DNA from: Actinoplanes sp. L3-i22
Lineage (GTDB): Bacteria > Actinomycetota > Actinomycetes > Mycobacteriales > Micromonosporaceae
Direction: 5' to 3'
DNA: 64,000 nt
NCBI RefSeq assembly: GCF_019704555.1
Contig: NZ_AP024745.1
Span: 2,476,001 to 2,540,000, forward strand
This document shows, piece after piece, positions 9,408-18,013 of this stretch. Numbering within the stretch: the first letter of the stretch is position 1; every line of letters starts with the position of its first letter. Below the pieces are notes generated by a model. It saw only the letters and a program-made list of their open reading frames with translations. It had not been told where the DNA came from and searched no databases. A program made the position numbers and the translations under genes.

Positions 9408-9984
9408 GACGGTCATGCCGTCAGCGCCGGTCGCCGTCAAGATCGTCGTCAGCGGCGGCTTCGGGGTCGGCAAGACCACCTTCGTCGGCGCGGTCTCCGA
9501 GATCGAGCCGCTGGTCACCGAGGCCGAGATGACCGAGAAGTCGATCGGCGTCGACGACACGTCCGGGGTCTCCGAGAAGACCACCACGACGGTCGCCCTC
9601 GACTTCGGCCGGATCACCCTGGACGAGGCGCTGCTGCTCTACCTGTTCGGCACCCCCGGCCAGGACCGCTTCGCGTTCCTCTGGGACGACCTGGTCGACG
9701 GCGCCCTCGGCGCGATCGTGCTGGTCGACACCCGCCGCATCGAGGACTGCTTCCCGGCCATCGACTACTTCGAGGACCACGACATCCCGTTCATCATCGG
9801 CGTCAACACGTTCGACGGGTCGCGGCGCTTCGACCACACCGAGATCCGCGAGGCCCTCGGCCTGGACACCGACCTCCCGCTGATCGACTGCGACGCCCGC
9901 CGCCGCGAGTCAGTCAAAATGGTCCTGGTTAAACTCACCGAACGCGTCCTCACCCGCCGCCTGGAACGCGCCGGCCTGTCCTAG
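9391..9984 (+). CDS. Conservon Ras-like GTP-binding protein, CvnD type
   Basis: 197-residue small GTPase, the switch of the conservon. The P-loop is GGFGVGKTTF at about residues 19-28, switch II reads FGTPGQDRF, and the NKxD position is NTFD, the usual departure in this subfamily. GTG 9391 gives a short extension; ATG 9415 (MPSAPVAVKIVV) would start just before the first strand and is a fair alternative. It is the last gene of the four-gene unit; no linked P450 gene follows, unlike some Streptomyces conservons. Confidence 0.92.
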   Translation: MFGRSETVMPSAPVAVKIVVSGGFGVGKTTFVGAVSEIEPLVTEAEMTEKSIGVDDTSGVSEKTTTTVALDFGRITLDEALLLYLFGTPGQDRFAFLWDDLVDGALGAIVLVDTRRIEDCFPAIDYFEDHDIPFIIGVNTFDGSRRFDHTEIREALGLDTDLPLIDCDARRRESVKMVLVKLTERVLTRRLERAGLS

Positions 9985-9986
9985 AG

Positions 9987-10503
9987 ATCCGCGGCACCCG
10001 CGACCTGCCGCACGCCGGGCCCTCCGGCGCCGCCACCGACCTGCGCAGCGAGGTGAGCAACACCTACAACCCGGCGAAGCGCACCCTCGACGCGATGGAC
10101 CAGCACGCCTACGCCATCATCACCCTGCGCCGGCAGGCCGAGGAGATCCTGGTGGCGGCCCGGACCGTCGGCTACACCGTCGACACGGCCGTGGTCACGA
10201 TGACCGCGCCGGCCTCCGCCTACTCGGCCGGGATGCTCGACCACACCGCCCGCGAGACCGGCGCGCTGCTCAACGACCTGCGCGCGGTCGTCGAACGCGC
10301 CCGGGCCCTCGACGACGCGACCGCCAACATGATCACGCTCAACCTCCCCTCGCCCGAGGCGGGCTTCGGGACGGATCAACTTCACGCCCTTTCCGGTACG
10401 GACCTCCAGGCGCAAGCCGGGCGCACCCCGGCCCAGGTTCGCGCGTGGTGGGCGTCGGCAGGACCTCGCCTCGGTCGAGGCGCGCACGCGGTATCTGCGG
10501 GCC
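9987..10503 (+). pseudogene. 5'-truncated N-terminal fragment of a DUF1023-type alpha/beta hydrolase
   Basis: Directly after the GTPase stop, an open frame without a good start encodes the helical N-terminal region usually found ahead of DUF1023 hydrolases (AMDQHAYAIITLRRQAEEIL, ARETGALLNDLRAVVERA). It ends in the linker TPAQVRAWWAS. Coding sense is then lost: the sequence jumps to the +1 frame (QDLASVEARTRYLRAMSDQG), which runs into the hydrolase at 10504. The WW linker is normally followed by about 30 residues that are missing here, so a deletion with frameshift is likely. The usual 5' start is also missing. A leaky GTG at 10053 is possible. Confidence 0.55.
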
Positions 10504-11382
10504 ATGTCCGACCAGGGCCGGCTCACCGAGGTGTACCCGAACGTGCCGGACCCCCGGACCCCGATGGAGATCGAACTGGCGGAGCTGGAGTCCCGGCGGA
10601 GCGACCTCGCCGGCAAGCTCCGCGGCCTGGATGCGATCAGCGCCCGCCTCGCCGATCCGGACCCTGACAAGCCGCCTGCCTTTGTGGTCGGCCTGTCCAC
10701 CGCCGACGACGGCAAGGCGATCGTCGCACTCGGGAATCCGGACACCGCCGACAACGTCCTCACCTATGTCCCCGGCACCGGGGAGGACCTTTCCAAGGTG
10801 GACGCCGGCATCCGGCGAACCGGTTCGATGGCGGCGGACGGCGCGGCCATCGCGCCGGACCGGGCGACGGCTGCGGTGTACTGGTTCGGCTACGACGCGC
10901 CGGACGACATCATCGGCAACGCCGGGTCCAAGTCGTACGCGGCCGACGGCGGGCCGGTGCTCGACCGGTTCCAGAGTGGTCTCCGGGCCACCCATGAGGG
11001 TGACATCCCGTCCCGCAACACCGTGCTGGGCCACAGCTACGGCTCGACCGTCATCGGCCATGCGGCGATGAGCCCCAGCATCAGCGCCGACGCGCTAGTG
11101 TTCGTCGGATCGCCTGGAGTCGATGTGGACAACGTGTCCGAGCTGACCGGGGTTCAGCCCGAACAGGTGTATACCACCCGGGCGGCCTACGACCGGATCC
11201 GCATGGTCCCCGATGTGGGCTGGGTGCACGGCAACGATCCGAGTGACCTGGACTTCGGTGCGCGGGTGTTCGCCAGCGATCCGGGCAACCCCGACGACGA
11301 GTCCGCCACCCACTCCGCCTACTGGGATCCCCACAACGTGGCACGCCACAACATCTCGATGATCGTCACCGGCAGGATGTAG
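10504..11382 (+). CDS. DUF1023-type alpha/beta hydrolase (probably the 3' part of a frameshifted gene)
   Basis: 292 residues. A nucleophile elbow GHSYGS lies near residue 181 (NTVLGHSYGSTVIGHA), preceded by VYWFGYDAPDDI and followed by VFVGSPGVDV, the order seen in DUF1023 hydrolases. A His-rich end (THSAYWDPHN) could supply the catalytic base. Substrate is unknown. ATG 10504 has no ribosome site, and the preceding frame carries the matching N-terminal domain. It may therefore be a pseudogene remnant, or a shortened protein still made at low level. A lipoprotein gene follows 14 bases later. Confidence 0.65.
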   Translation: MSDQGRLTEVYPNVPDPRTPMEIELAELESRRSDLAGKLRGLDAISARLADPDPDKPPAFVVGLSTADDGKAIVALGNPDTADNVLTYVPGTGEDLSKVDAGIRRTGSMAADGAAIAPDRATAAVYWFGYDAPDDIIGNAGSKSYAADGGPVLDRFQSGLRATHEGDIPSRNTVLGHSYGSTVIGHAAMSPSISADALVFVGSPGVDVDNVSELTGVQPEQVYTTRAAYDRIRMVPDVGWVHGNDPSDLDFGARVFASDPGNPDDESATHSAYWDPHNVARHNISMIVTGRM

Positions 11383-11396
11383 CGAGGTATCCGAAC

Positions 11397-11915
11397 GTGA
11401 AGATGCGAAGACTTGTCAGTGCCCTGGTCATGGCGTCCACTGCCATGACGGTCACGGCATGCGGAGGGTCGGGCGAAACCTCCGGGCCGACCGTGACGAA
11501 GGCGCAGGCGGCCCAGCGGGTCGATGAGCTTCTCCGGGAGGCGTTCACGCAGTTGCCGGCCGGCGCCTCGCTGAAGGTCGACTACCGGTCGGACGGTTCG
11601 GCCTGTGACGATCCGGCCGACAACGGCCCGGCCGGCCAGGTGTTCGCCGAGAGCCGGTCCTGGATAGTCCCGCCGGGCAACGGCAGCTGGCCGGCCGATC
11701 AGGCCGTCCCGGTGCTCGTGGCGTTCTGGCAGCGGAAGGGCTACAAACTGCACGCCGACCGCCGCTCGGACTCCCGGTATCCCACCTATGTCGTCGAGAC
11801 CCCGGACAGCTACTACGTGAGCATCGACGGCTGGGACCGCACGGATCACCTGGACTACACGCTCAGCGGCAGCTCGCCCTGTGTGTGGGAGAACGGGACA
11901 CCGGACCCGGAGTAG
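11397..11915 (+). CDS. Small lipoprotein, unknown function
   Basis: 172 residues beginning at GTG 11397. A lipoprotein signal (MRRLVSALVMASTAMTVTAC) puts the lipidated Cys at 22, so the protein should be tethered outside the membrane. The rest (TKAQAAQRVDELLREAF, then a mixed alpha/beta region ending in SPCVWENG) resembles small lipoproteins that follow DUF1023 genes in actinomycetes, but I cannot name a family. Two cysteines (near 64 and 164) could form a disulfide. Likely co-transcribed with the hydrolase remnant. Confidence 0.8.
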   Translation: MKMRRLVSALVMASTAMTVTACGGSGETSGPTVTKAQAAQRVDELLREAFTQLPAGASLKVDYRSDGSACDDPADNGPAGQVFAESRSWIVPPGNGSWPADQAVPVLVAFWQRKGYKLHADRRSDSRYPTYVVETPDSYYVSIDGWDRTDHLDYTLSGSSPCVWENGTPDPE

Positions 11916-11939
11916 CCGCCGGGCGGTAAGGTCGGCGCG

Positions 11940-14660
11940 ATGTTGCCGCGGACCGTACTGGACGTGCTCGCCGAGCTGGCTCCGGCCGCCGCCGAGCGCA
12001 CCCTGGACGTGACCCGCGGCTCGCAGGCGCTGGTCTGGCTGGACACCGCCGAGAAGGCGCCCCGGCAGAAGGCGATCGAACGCCTCGCCGCCCTCGACGC
12101 GCTGCACCGGGAGGAGCGGATCCTGCACCGGGGCTGGGGTTTCCTGGCCGGCGGCACCGAGGTCGAGGGTAGGACCCGCAAGATCCGGCTGCCGCTGCTC
12201 AGTCAGCCGGTGCGCCTGGAGCGCTCCCTGCTGGCGTACAAGCTGGTCCCGGCCGGCGACGTCGAGGTGACCCCGCTGGTCGCCGACCAGGAGCTGGCCG
12301 CGGCCTTCGAAGCCGCGCCCGGCCTGGCCACGCCCGGGTGGCTGGAGGCGACCGGCAGCGGCGCGTGGCTGCGGTCGGTGGCCGATGCCACCGGCTTCCC
12401 GGTCGGCGCGACGGTCGGCCCGAAGCAGCGCATCCCGGCGGACGGCCTGGTCCTGGTCGCCGCCCCGGCGCTGTTCGTGGTCCGGGACGTCTTCGGCGCC
12501 GGGCTGGCCGACAGTCTCCGCAGCTGGGCCGGTCGTGAGCTGTCCGGGACGGCGCTGGCCGCGGTCTACGGCGAGGCCCGCGAGCCGGGTCCGGGCCGCG
12601 GCGCCGACCCGGTGCTGTCGCCGCTGCCGCTGACCACGGCGCAGACCCAGGTGGTGATCCGGGCCCGGTCGGAGCCGGTCGTGGTGGTGTCCGGCCCGCC
12701 GGGCAGCGGCAAGAGCCACACGGTGGTCGCGGCGGCGCTGGAGGTGGTCGATCGGGGCGGTTCGGTGCTGGTCGCGACCCAGTCCCCGCACGCCGCGGAG
12801 GTGCTCGCCGGGCTGCTGGCCCGCTATCCGGGTCCGCCGCCGGTGCTGTTCGGCGACGCGGGCGGCCGGGCCGGGCTCGAGGCCGAGCTCACCGCGGGCG
12901 CGGATCAGGGGGTCGAGGCTTCGCTGATCCGTTCCGGTCAGCAGCGGGTCCAGGCCGCTTTTGATCTGGTACGGACGAGACGCGCGACCGTCACCGAGGC
13001 ACTGGAGGTGGAGCAGCGCGCGGCCGCCCTCCCCACCTGGCAGCCGCTCCTGCCGCAGCTGTCCGCGGAGGTCCCCGGCGCCTTCGACGAGGCCGTCGAC
13101 CCGGGCGAGGTCCGGCGGCTGCTGTCGGTCGAGCCCGGCGACGGCTGGTGGTCGCGGCGCCGGGCCCGAGCCGCGCGGCGGAGCGCGTACCGGTTGCTGG
13201 GCGTTGCTGACGCCGTACCGGAAATGGTTTTGCTCGATGCTCTTGCCGCGGCGGACGCGCAGCGGTCGGCGGCCCGGCTGGCCGCGACCGGCGGCACCGA
13301 CCTGGCCGCCGCCTGGACCGCCCTGCACCGCGCCGAGCAGGATCTTCGGGAGGCCGCCGGGCAGGCCATGCGGGACAGCGCCCGGAGCGCCGAGCGCTGG
13401 GACCGGGACGCCCGCCGGGCCGCCGGCGCCCTGGCCACGGCCCTGCGCGCGGGCCGCAACCGGCGCCGCGAGCTGCTCGCCCGGATGGCCGCCGCCCCGC
13501 TGGTCCGCGCGCTGCCGTTGTGGATCGGCACGGTCGCCGACGTCGAGGACCTGCTCCCGCCCGAGCCGGGCCTGTTCGACCTGGTGGTGATCGACGAGGC
13601 GTCGCACGTCGACCAGATCCGGGCCGCCCCGGTGCTGGCCCGGGCCCGGCGCGCGCTGATCGTCGGCGATCCGCGGCAGCTGCGGTTCGTGTCGTTCGTC
13701 AGCGACGTCGACGTCACCCAGGTCCTGGATCGGCACGGCGCCGACGAGCGCCTGGACGTGCGCCGGGTCAGCACCTACGACCTGGCCACCGGCGCCGCCC
13801 CGGTGACCTGGCTGGCCGAGCACCACCGCAGCGTGCCGCACCTGATCGACTTCCCGGCCCGGCGGTTCTACGACGGCCGGGTCGCGGTGCTGACCCGGAC
13901 CCCGCTCGCCGACGAGACGGACGCCATCGACGTGCTCCACGTCCCGGGCGCGGCCCTGGTCAAGGGCGTCAACGAGGCCGAGGTGGCGGCCGCGCTCGAG
14001 ACGGTCTCCGCCCTGGCCGCCGCCGGGCAGCGCGGGATCGGCGTGATCAGCCCGTTCCGCGCCCAGGCGGAGGCCCTGGAAGCGGCTCTGCTGCGGGCCT
14101 TCCCGGCCGAGCGGATCGAGGAGCTGCATCTGCGGGTCGGCACCGTCCACGCGTTCCAGGGCAGCGAGGCCGAGGTGGTCGTGGTGTCGCTGGCCCTGCT
14201 CGACGGGGACTCGCCGAGCCGTCGCCGCTTCGTCACCGACCCGCAGCTGTTCAACGTGATGACCACCCGGGCCCGCCGCCGCCTGATCGTCCTCACCTCG
14301 CTGACCGCCCCGACCGGCCTGATCGGCGACTATCTGCGGCATGCCGAGGGGCCGCGGGCGGTGGACCCGGGCGCCGAGCCGGAGGGCTGGGCCGCCGAGC
14401 TCGCCGCCGAGTTGAAGCTGCTCGACGTCCCGGTGCGGCCGGGTTACCCGGTCGGGCCGTGGACCCTCGACCTCTGCGTGGGCGCGGTCGGCGTCTTCTG
14501 CACGGTCCACCCGGACGGCCCGGCCGCGCACCTGGAACGGCAGAGTGCCCTGCACCGCGCGGGCTGGCGGCTGGTCGACGCGTTCCCCAGCCGCTGGCAC
14601 GGCGACGTCCGCCGCGCGGCCCTGGAGCTGGCGGCGCTCGAAGCGTATCGTCGTCCGTAA
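11940..14660 (+). CDS. Superfamily 1 (UPF1-like, AAA_11/AAA_12) helicase with a C-terminal nuclease-like domain
   Basis: 906-residue cytosolic ATPase. Walker A is GPPGSGKSH (Lys258) and Walker B is VVIDEAS (Asp552-Glu553). The late helicase motifs include GIGVISPFRAQ, GTVHAFQGSEAEVV and FNVMTTRARRRLIV. The first 230 residues are a family-specific N-terminal domain. The last ~70 residues (WTLDLCVG, then ERQSALHRAGWRLVDAFPSRW) follow the layout of Vsr/MTES_1575-type nuclease tails. The usual VECDG strand reads VFCTVHPDG, so the acidic metal ligand appears lost. Related proteins are annotated as DNA2/NAM7 helicases; roles in repair or defence are suggested only by family. ATG 11940 is 24 bases past the lipoprotein stop. 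Confidence 0.85.
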   Translation: MLPRTVLDVLAELAPAAAERTLDVTRGSQALVWLDTAEKAPRQKAIERLAALDALHREERILHRGWGFLAGGTEVEGRTRKIRLPLLSQPVRLERSLLAYKLVPAGDVEVTPLVADQELAAAFEAAPGLATPGWLEATGSGAWLRSVADATGFPVGATVGPKQRIPADGLVLVAAPALFVVRDVFGAGLADSLRSWAGRELSGTALAAVYGEAREPGPGRGADPVLSPLPLTTAQTQVVIRARSEPVVVVSGPPGSGKSHTVVAAALEVVDRGGSVLVATQSPHAAEVLAGLLARYPGPPPVLFGDAGGRAGLEAELTAGADQGVEASLIRSGQQRVQAAFDLVRTRRATVTEALEVEQRAAALPTWQPLLPQLSAEVPGAFDEAVDPGEVRRLLSVEPGDGWWSRRRARAARRSAYRLLGVADAVPEMVLLDALAAADAQRSAARLAATGGTDLAAAWTALHRAEQDLREAAGQAMRDSARSAERWDRDARRAAGALATALRAGRNRRRELLARMAAAPLVRALPLWIGTVADVEDLLPPEPGLFDLVVIDEASHVDQIRAAPVLARARRALIVGDPRQLRFVSFVSDVDVTQVLDRHGADERLDVRRVSTYDLATGAAPVTWLAEHHRSVPHLIDFPARRFYDGRVAVLTRTPLADETDAIDVLHVPGAALVKGVNEAEVAAALETVSALAAAGQRGIGVISPFRAQAEALEAALLRAFPAERIEELHLRVGTVHAFQGSEAEVVVVSLALLDGDSPSRRRFVTDPQLFNVMTTRARRRLIVLTSLTAPTGLIGDYLRHAEGPRAVDPGAEPEGWAAELAAELKLLDVPVRPGYPVGPWTLDLCVGAVGVFCTVHPDGPAAHLERQSALHRAGWRLVDAFPSRWHGDVRRAALELAALEAYRRP

Positions 14661-14689
14661 ATATTTTCGCCTACGCGGGGGACCGTGCG

Positions 14690-15670
14690 ATGAGGCGTTT
14701 CACGGGTGCGATGCTGGCTGTCATCCTGCTGCTGGCCGGGTGCGGTAACGACGACACAGATGATCAGAAGCAGACCGACAAGGTCACCTACCTGACCGCC
14801 TTCGGCGCGGTCGGCCGGGACGCCTTCGCCTGGGTGGCCCAGGAGAAGGGCTACTTCCGGGACGCCGGGATCGACGTCACGATCCAGCTCGGCGCCGCGA
14901 CCGGCGAGAACCTGAAGGTGCTGGCCGCCGGCCGGGCCCAGTTCGCCAACCTCGACCTGACCGGCACCTGGATCCTGGCCGGCAAGGGGCAGTATCGGGA
15001 CGTCCGCGCGATCGCCGCGATCCACCAGCAGACCCTGGTGTCGATCGTGTCGCTGGAGGGCTACGGCGTCACCAAGCCCAAGGACCTGGAGGGCAAGCAG
15101 CTCGGCGCCGCGACCGGCTCGGTCAATCAACTGCTCTTCCCGGCGTACGCGAAGCTCGCCGGCGTCGACCCGGCCAAGGTGAAGTGGGTCAACGCGCCAC
15201 CGGCCCAGCTGCCCGCGCTGCTGGCCAGCAACCGGGTCAACGCGCTGAGCACGTTCCTGATCGGCGCGAAGGGCCTGTCGAAGGCGGCCGGTGGGAAGCC
15301 GACCGTGGTGCTGCCCTACTCGCAGTACCTGCCGGAGCTGTTCGGCAACGGCATCATCGCGCCGCTCGCGATCACCCGGGATCAGCCGGACCTGGCCCGC
15401 CGGTTCCGGGACGCCGCGCTCAAGGGCCTGCAGTACTCCCTGGAGCACCCGGAGGAGGCCGCGCAGATCATGAAGAAGGCGCAGCCGGCCGCCGACGTGG
15501 CCGCCGCGGTCGGCGAGATCACCCTGATGGCGCCGTACGTGAAGCCGTCCGGCGTGATCGACCGGGACCGGGTCGCCGCCGAGATCGCCACCCTGGAGAA
15601 GAACGCGCTGATCCCACCGGGCCTGACCCCGGACTCGATCGTCGACTTCGCGCTGGCCCCGGCGAGCTGA
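14690..15670 (+). CDS. ABC transporter substrate-binding lipoprotein, NMT1/SsuA type
   Basis: 326-residue binding protein of a type I importer. The lipobox LLAGC puts the lipidated Cys at 18. The mature part begins KVTYLTAFGAVGRDAF and shows QEKGYFRDAGIDV, the usual signature of NMT1/THI5-like and nitrate/sulfonate/taurine binders. ATG 14690 follows GGGGGACC, a good ribosome site, and fits the signal peptide. It heads an operon with a methyltransferase, a permease and an ATPase. The ligand cannot be fixed; thiamin precursor, aliphatic sulfonate or nitrate are the family options. Confidence 0.9.
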   Translation: MRRFTGAMLAVILLLAGCGNDDTDDQKQTDKVTYLTAFGAVGRDAFAWVAQEKGYFRDAGIDVTIQLGAATGENLKVLAAGRAQFANLDLTGTWILAGKGQYRDVRAIAAIHQQTLVSIVSLEGYGVTKPKDLEGKQLGAATGSVNQLLFPAYAKLAGVDPAKVKWVNAPPAQLPALLASNRVNALSTFLIGAKGLSKAAGGKPTVVLPYSQYLPELFGNGIIAPLAITRDQPDLARRFRDAALKGLQYSLEHPEEAAQIMKKAQPAADVAAAVGEITLMAPYVKPSGVIDRDRVAAEIATLEKNALIPPGLTPDSIVDFALAPAS

Positions 15671-15675
15671 CCGGC

Positions 15676-16461
15676 ATGGTGGCGGCGCGGTACTCCTTCG
15701 ACAACGACGACCCGATCGCGGCGGGCCGGCACTGGCTGCTCGCCGAGGTGCTGGACCGGTTCACCGTCGAGCGGCTGTCCGAGCTCGGCGACCTCACCGG
15801 CGCGCGGTGCCTGGAGGTGGGCGCCGGCGGCGGCAGCATCGCGGGCTGGCTCGCCGACCGCGCCGGGCCGGCGGGGTCGGTGCTGGCCACCGACATCAAC
15901 CCGCGCCACCTGCGCGGTGGCGGATACGCGGTGCTGCGGCACGACCTGAGCACCGAGCCGATCCCGGACCAGCCGTGGGACCTGATCCACGCCCGCCTGG
16001 TGCTGTCGCACCTGCCGGCCCGCGCCGACATCCTCGCCCGGCTGGCCGCGGCGCTCGCTCCGGGCGGGACGCTGCTGATCGAGGAGTGGGTGTCGGCCTA
16101 CCGCGGCCTGGTGCTGGCCGCGCCGGACCCGGCGGCCGCCGCCCTGGTCGAGCGGTACCACGACATCCTGGTCGGGCAGGTGCTGCCGGGCAACGGCGGC
16201 GACCCGGCGTGGGGGAGTTCGGTGCACGGCGCGATGCTGGCCGCCGGGCTCATCGGGGTGAGCACCGAGATCCGCGCCTCGGCCTGGTCCGGCGGCCACG
16301 CCGGCGCGCTGCTCATCGCGGCGAACATCGAGCAGCTGCGGACGGAGTTCCTGGCCGCCGGGCTCAGCGCGGACGAGCTCGCCGAGCTGACCCGGCTGGC
16401 CAATGATCCGCGGCTGGTCATCCGCGGGCACTTCACCTACTCCACGGCCGGGCGCCGGTGA
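15676..16461 (+). CDS. Class I SAM-dependent methyltransferase inside the ABC importer operon
   Basis: 261-residue Rossmann methyltransferase. The SAM loop is CLEVGAGGGSIAGWLAD, the acidic strand-2 end is VLATDIN, and the later strands read DLIHARLVLSHL and LAPGGTLLIEEWV. It starts five bases after the binding-protein stop, and its stop overlaps the permease start as GTGA, so it is translated with the transporter. Methyltransferases are not a usual part of this importer type. Its placement suggests action on the imported compound or on a derived product, but that is inference. Confidence 0.85.
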   Translation: MVAARYSFDNDDPIAAGRHWLLAEVLDRFTVERLSELGDLTGARCLEVGAGGGSIAGWLADRAGPAGSVLATDINPRHLRGGGYAVLRHDLSTEPIPDQPWDLIHARLVLSHLPARADILARLAAALAPGGTLLIEEWVSAYRGLVLAAPDPAAAALVERYHDILVGQVLPGNGGDPAWGSSVHGAMLAAGLIGVSTEIRASAWSGGHAGALLIAANIEQLRTEFLAAGLSADELAELTRLANDPRLVIRGHFTYSTAGRR

Positions 16462-17207
16462 GCCGCTGGTGGCCGCCGGTGCTCGGCACGTTCGGGGCGG
16501 TCGCGCTCTGGTGGGGCGCGACCGCGGTGTTCGGCATCCGGCCGCTGTTCCTGCCGGCCCCGCCGGACATCGTCGCCGCGTTCCGCGCCCAGCCGGCGTA
16601 CCTGCTGCGGGAGGCCGGCGCCACGCTGGCCGTGACCGTCGCCGGCTTCGCGCTGGCGGTGCTGGCCGGCCTGCTGGTGGCGGTGACCCTGACCGCCTCG
16701 CGCACGCTCGAACGGGCCACGCTGCCGGTGCTGGTGGCGCTCAACTCCGTACCGAAAGTGGCAGTTGCCCCTCTTCTTGTGGTGTGGCTGGGCTTCGGGA
16801 ACCAGCCGAAGATCGTGCTGGTGCTGCTGATCTGCGTGTTCCCGATCGTGGTGGCGACCATGGCCGGGCTCACCTCGACCCCGGCCGAGCTGGCCGAACT
16901 GGGCCGGTCGCTGTCCGCGCCGGGCTGGCAGACGTACGTCAAGATCCGCCTGCCGTGGGCCCTGCCGCAGATGTTCACCGGCCTGAAGGTGGCCGTCTCG
17001 CTCGCGGTGATCGGCGCGGTGGTCGCGGAGATCAGCCAGCCGGGCGGCGGGCTCGGCGCGGTGATCGTGCTGTCCGGCATGTCGTTCGACACGCCGCTCG
17101 CCTTCGCCGCGATCGTGCTGCTGGCGCTGCTCAGCACCGTCCTGTTCTACCTGGTGGTGGCGCTGGAGCGGCTGCTGGTGCCGTGGGCCCGGGCGATCAG
17201 CGGATGA
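16458..17207 (+). CDS. ABC importer permease, SsuC/TauC/ThiX type
   Basis: 249-residue membrane permease with about six helices. The coupling segment that meets the ATPase reads LGRSLSAPGWQTYVKIRLPWALP, here given in part (APGWQTYVKIRLP). The SVPKVAVAPLLVVWLG stretch is typical of nitrate/sulfonate/taurine permeases. GTG 16458 overlaps the methyltransferase stop, and its own stop overlaps the ATPase start as ATGA. Confidence 0.92.
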   Translation: MSRWWPPVLGTFGAVALWWGATAVFGIRPLFLPAPPDIVAAFRAQPAYLLREAGATLAVTVAGFALAVLAGLLVAVTLTASRTLERATLPVLVALNSVPKVAVAPLLVVWLGFGNQPKIVLVLLICVFPIVVATMAGLTSTPAELAELGRSLSAPGWQTYVKIRLPWALPQMFTGLKVAVSLAVIGAVVAEISQPGGGLGAVIVLSGMSFDTPLAFAAIVLLALLSTVLFYLVVALERLLVPWARAISG

Positions 17208-17956
17208 TCCGGCTGGACCGGGTGTCGCGGTCGTTCGCCGCCCGCGACGGCGACGTGGTGGCCCTGCGGGACATCGACCTGGACATCGCCGAGGGCCAGT
17301 TCGTCGCGGTGATCGGCCGCTCCGGGTGCGGCAAGTCGACCCTGTTGCGCCTGATCGCCGGGCTGCTCGCGCCGACCGGCGGGGCGGTGACGATCGACGG
17401 GACCCCGGTCGGCCGGCCGCGCCGGGACGTGGCGCTGATGCATCAGCTGCCGGCGCTGCTGCCGTGGCGCACCGCGCTGGGCAACGTGCTGCTCCCGGCG
17501 GAGATCCACGGGTTGCCGCGCGCCGAGTACCGGGCGCGGGCCGTGGAGCTGCTGGACGCGGTCGGCCTCGCCGGGTTTCACCAGCGGCATCCGTACGAGC
17601 TCTCCGGCGGCATGCAGCAGCGGGTCGCCCTGTGCCGGGCCCTGATCCAGCGGCCCCGGGTGCTGCTGATGGACGAGCCGTTCTCGGCGTTGGACGCGCT
17701 GACCCGGGAGGAGCTGGCGACGCAGTTGCAGGAGATGCACCTGGCCGCGCCGGCCACCACGGTCTTCGTCACGCACTCGATCGCCGAGGCAGTGCTGCTC
17801 GCCGATCGGGTGGTGGTGCTCAGCGCCATGCCCGGCCGGATTCGGGCAGTGCTCGAGGTGAACATCCCGCGGCCACGGTCGTTCGGCCACAACGCGCACG
17901 TCGCCCAGGTCGCCGAGTGCGTCGCGGAGCTGCACGACCTGCTCCTCAGGGACTGA
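17204..17956 (+). CDS. ABC importer ATPase, SsuB/TauB type
   Basis: 250-residue nucleotide-binding subunit. Walker A is GRSGCGKST, the signature is LSGGMQQR, Walker B is VLLMDEPFSALD, and the H-loop is VFVTHS. The Q-loop region reads MHQLPALLPWRTALGNV. It is the last gene of the operon; a short hairpin overlaps its stop codon. Specificity is the same as for its permease and binding protein. Confidence 0.94.
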   Translation: MIRLDRVSRSFAARDGDVVALRDIDLDIAEGQFVAVIGRSGCGKSTLLRLIAGLLAPTGGAVTIDGTPVGRPRRDVALMHQLPALLPWRTALGNVLLPAEIHGLPRAEYRARAVELLDAVGLAGFHQRHPYELSGGMQQRVALCRALIQRPRVLLMDEPFSALDALTREELATQLQEMHLAAPATTVFVTHSIAEAVLLADRVVVLSAMPGRIRAVLEVNIPRPRSFGHNAHVAQVAECVAELHDLLLRD

Positions 17957-17974
17957 CCCAGGCTCGTCCTGGGT
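17956..17974. terminator. Short hairpin at the end of the ABC operon
   Basis: ACCCAGG and CCTGGGT pair around a CTCGT loop, starting in the last base of the ATPase stop codon. A TTACAGTTGTTT stretch follows. A seven-pair stem is modest, so termination may be partial. Confidence 0.5.
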
Positions 17975-18013
17975 TACAGTTGTTTCAGATATCGTTGATC
18001 CGGGGAGGCCGCG

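Noticed and set aside
10504..10667. C-terminal end of the frame that starts at GTG 10053
   Set aside because: After about 10460 this frame turns into Arg/Pro/Gly-rich shadow of the hydrolase frame; the meaningful protein continues in the +1 frame.
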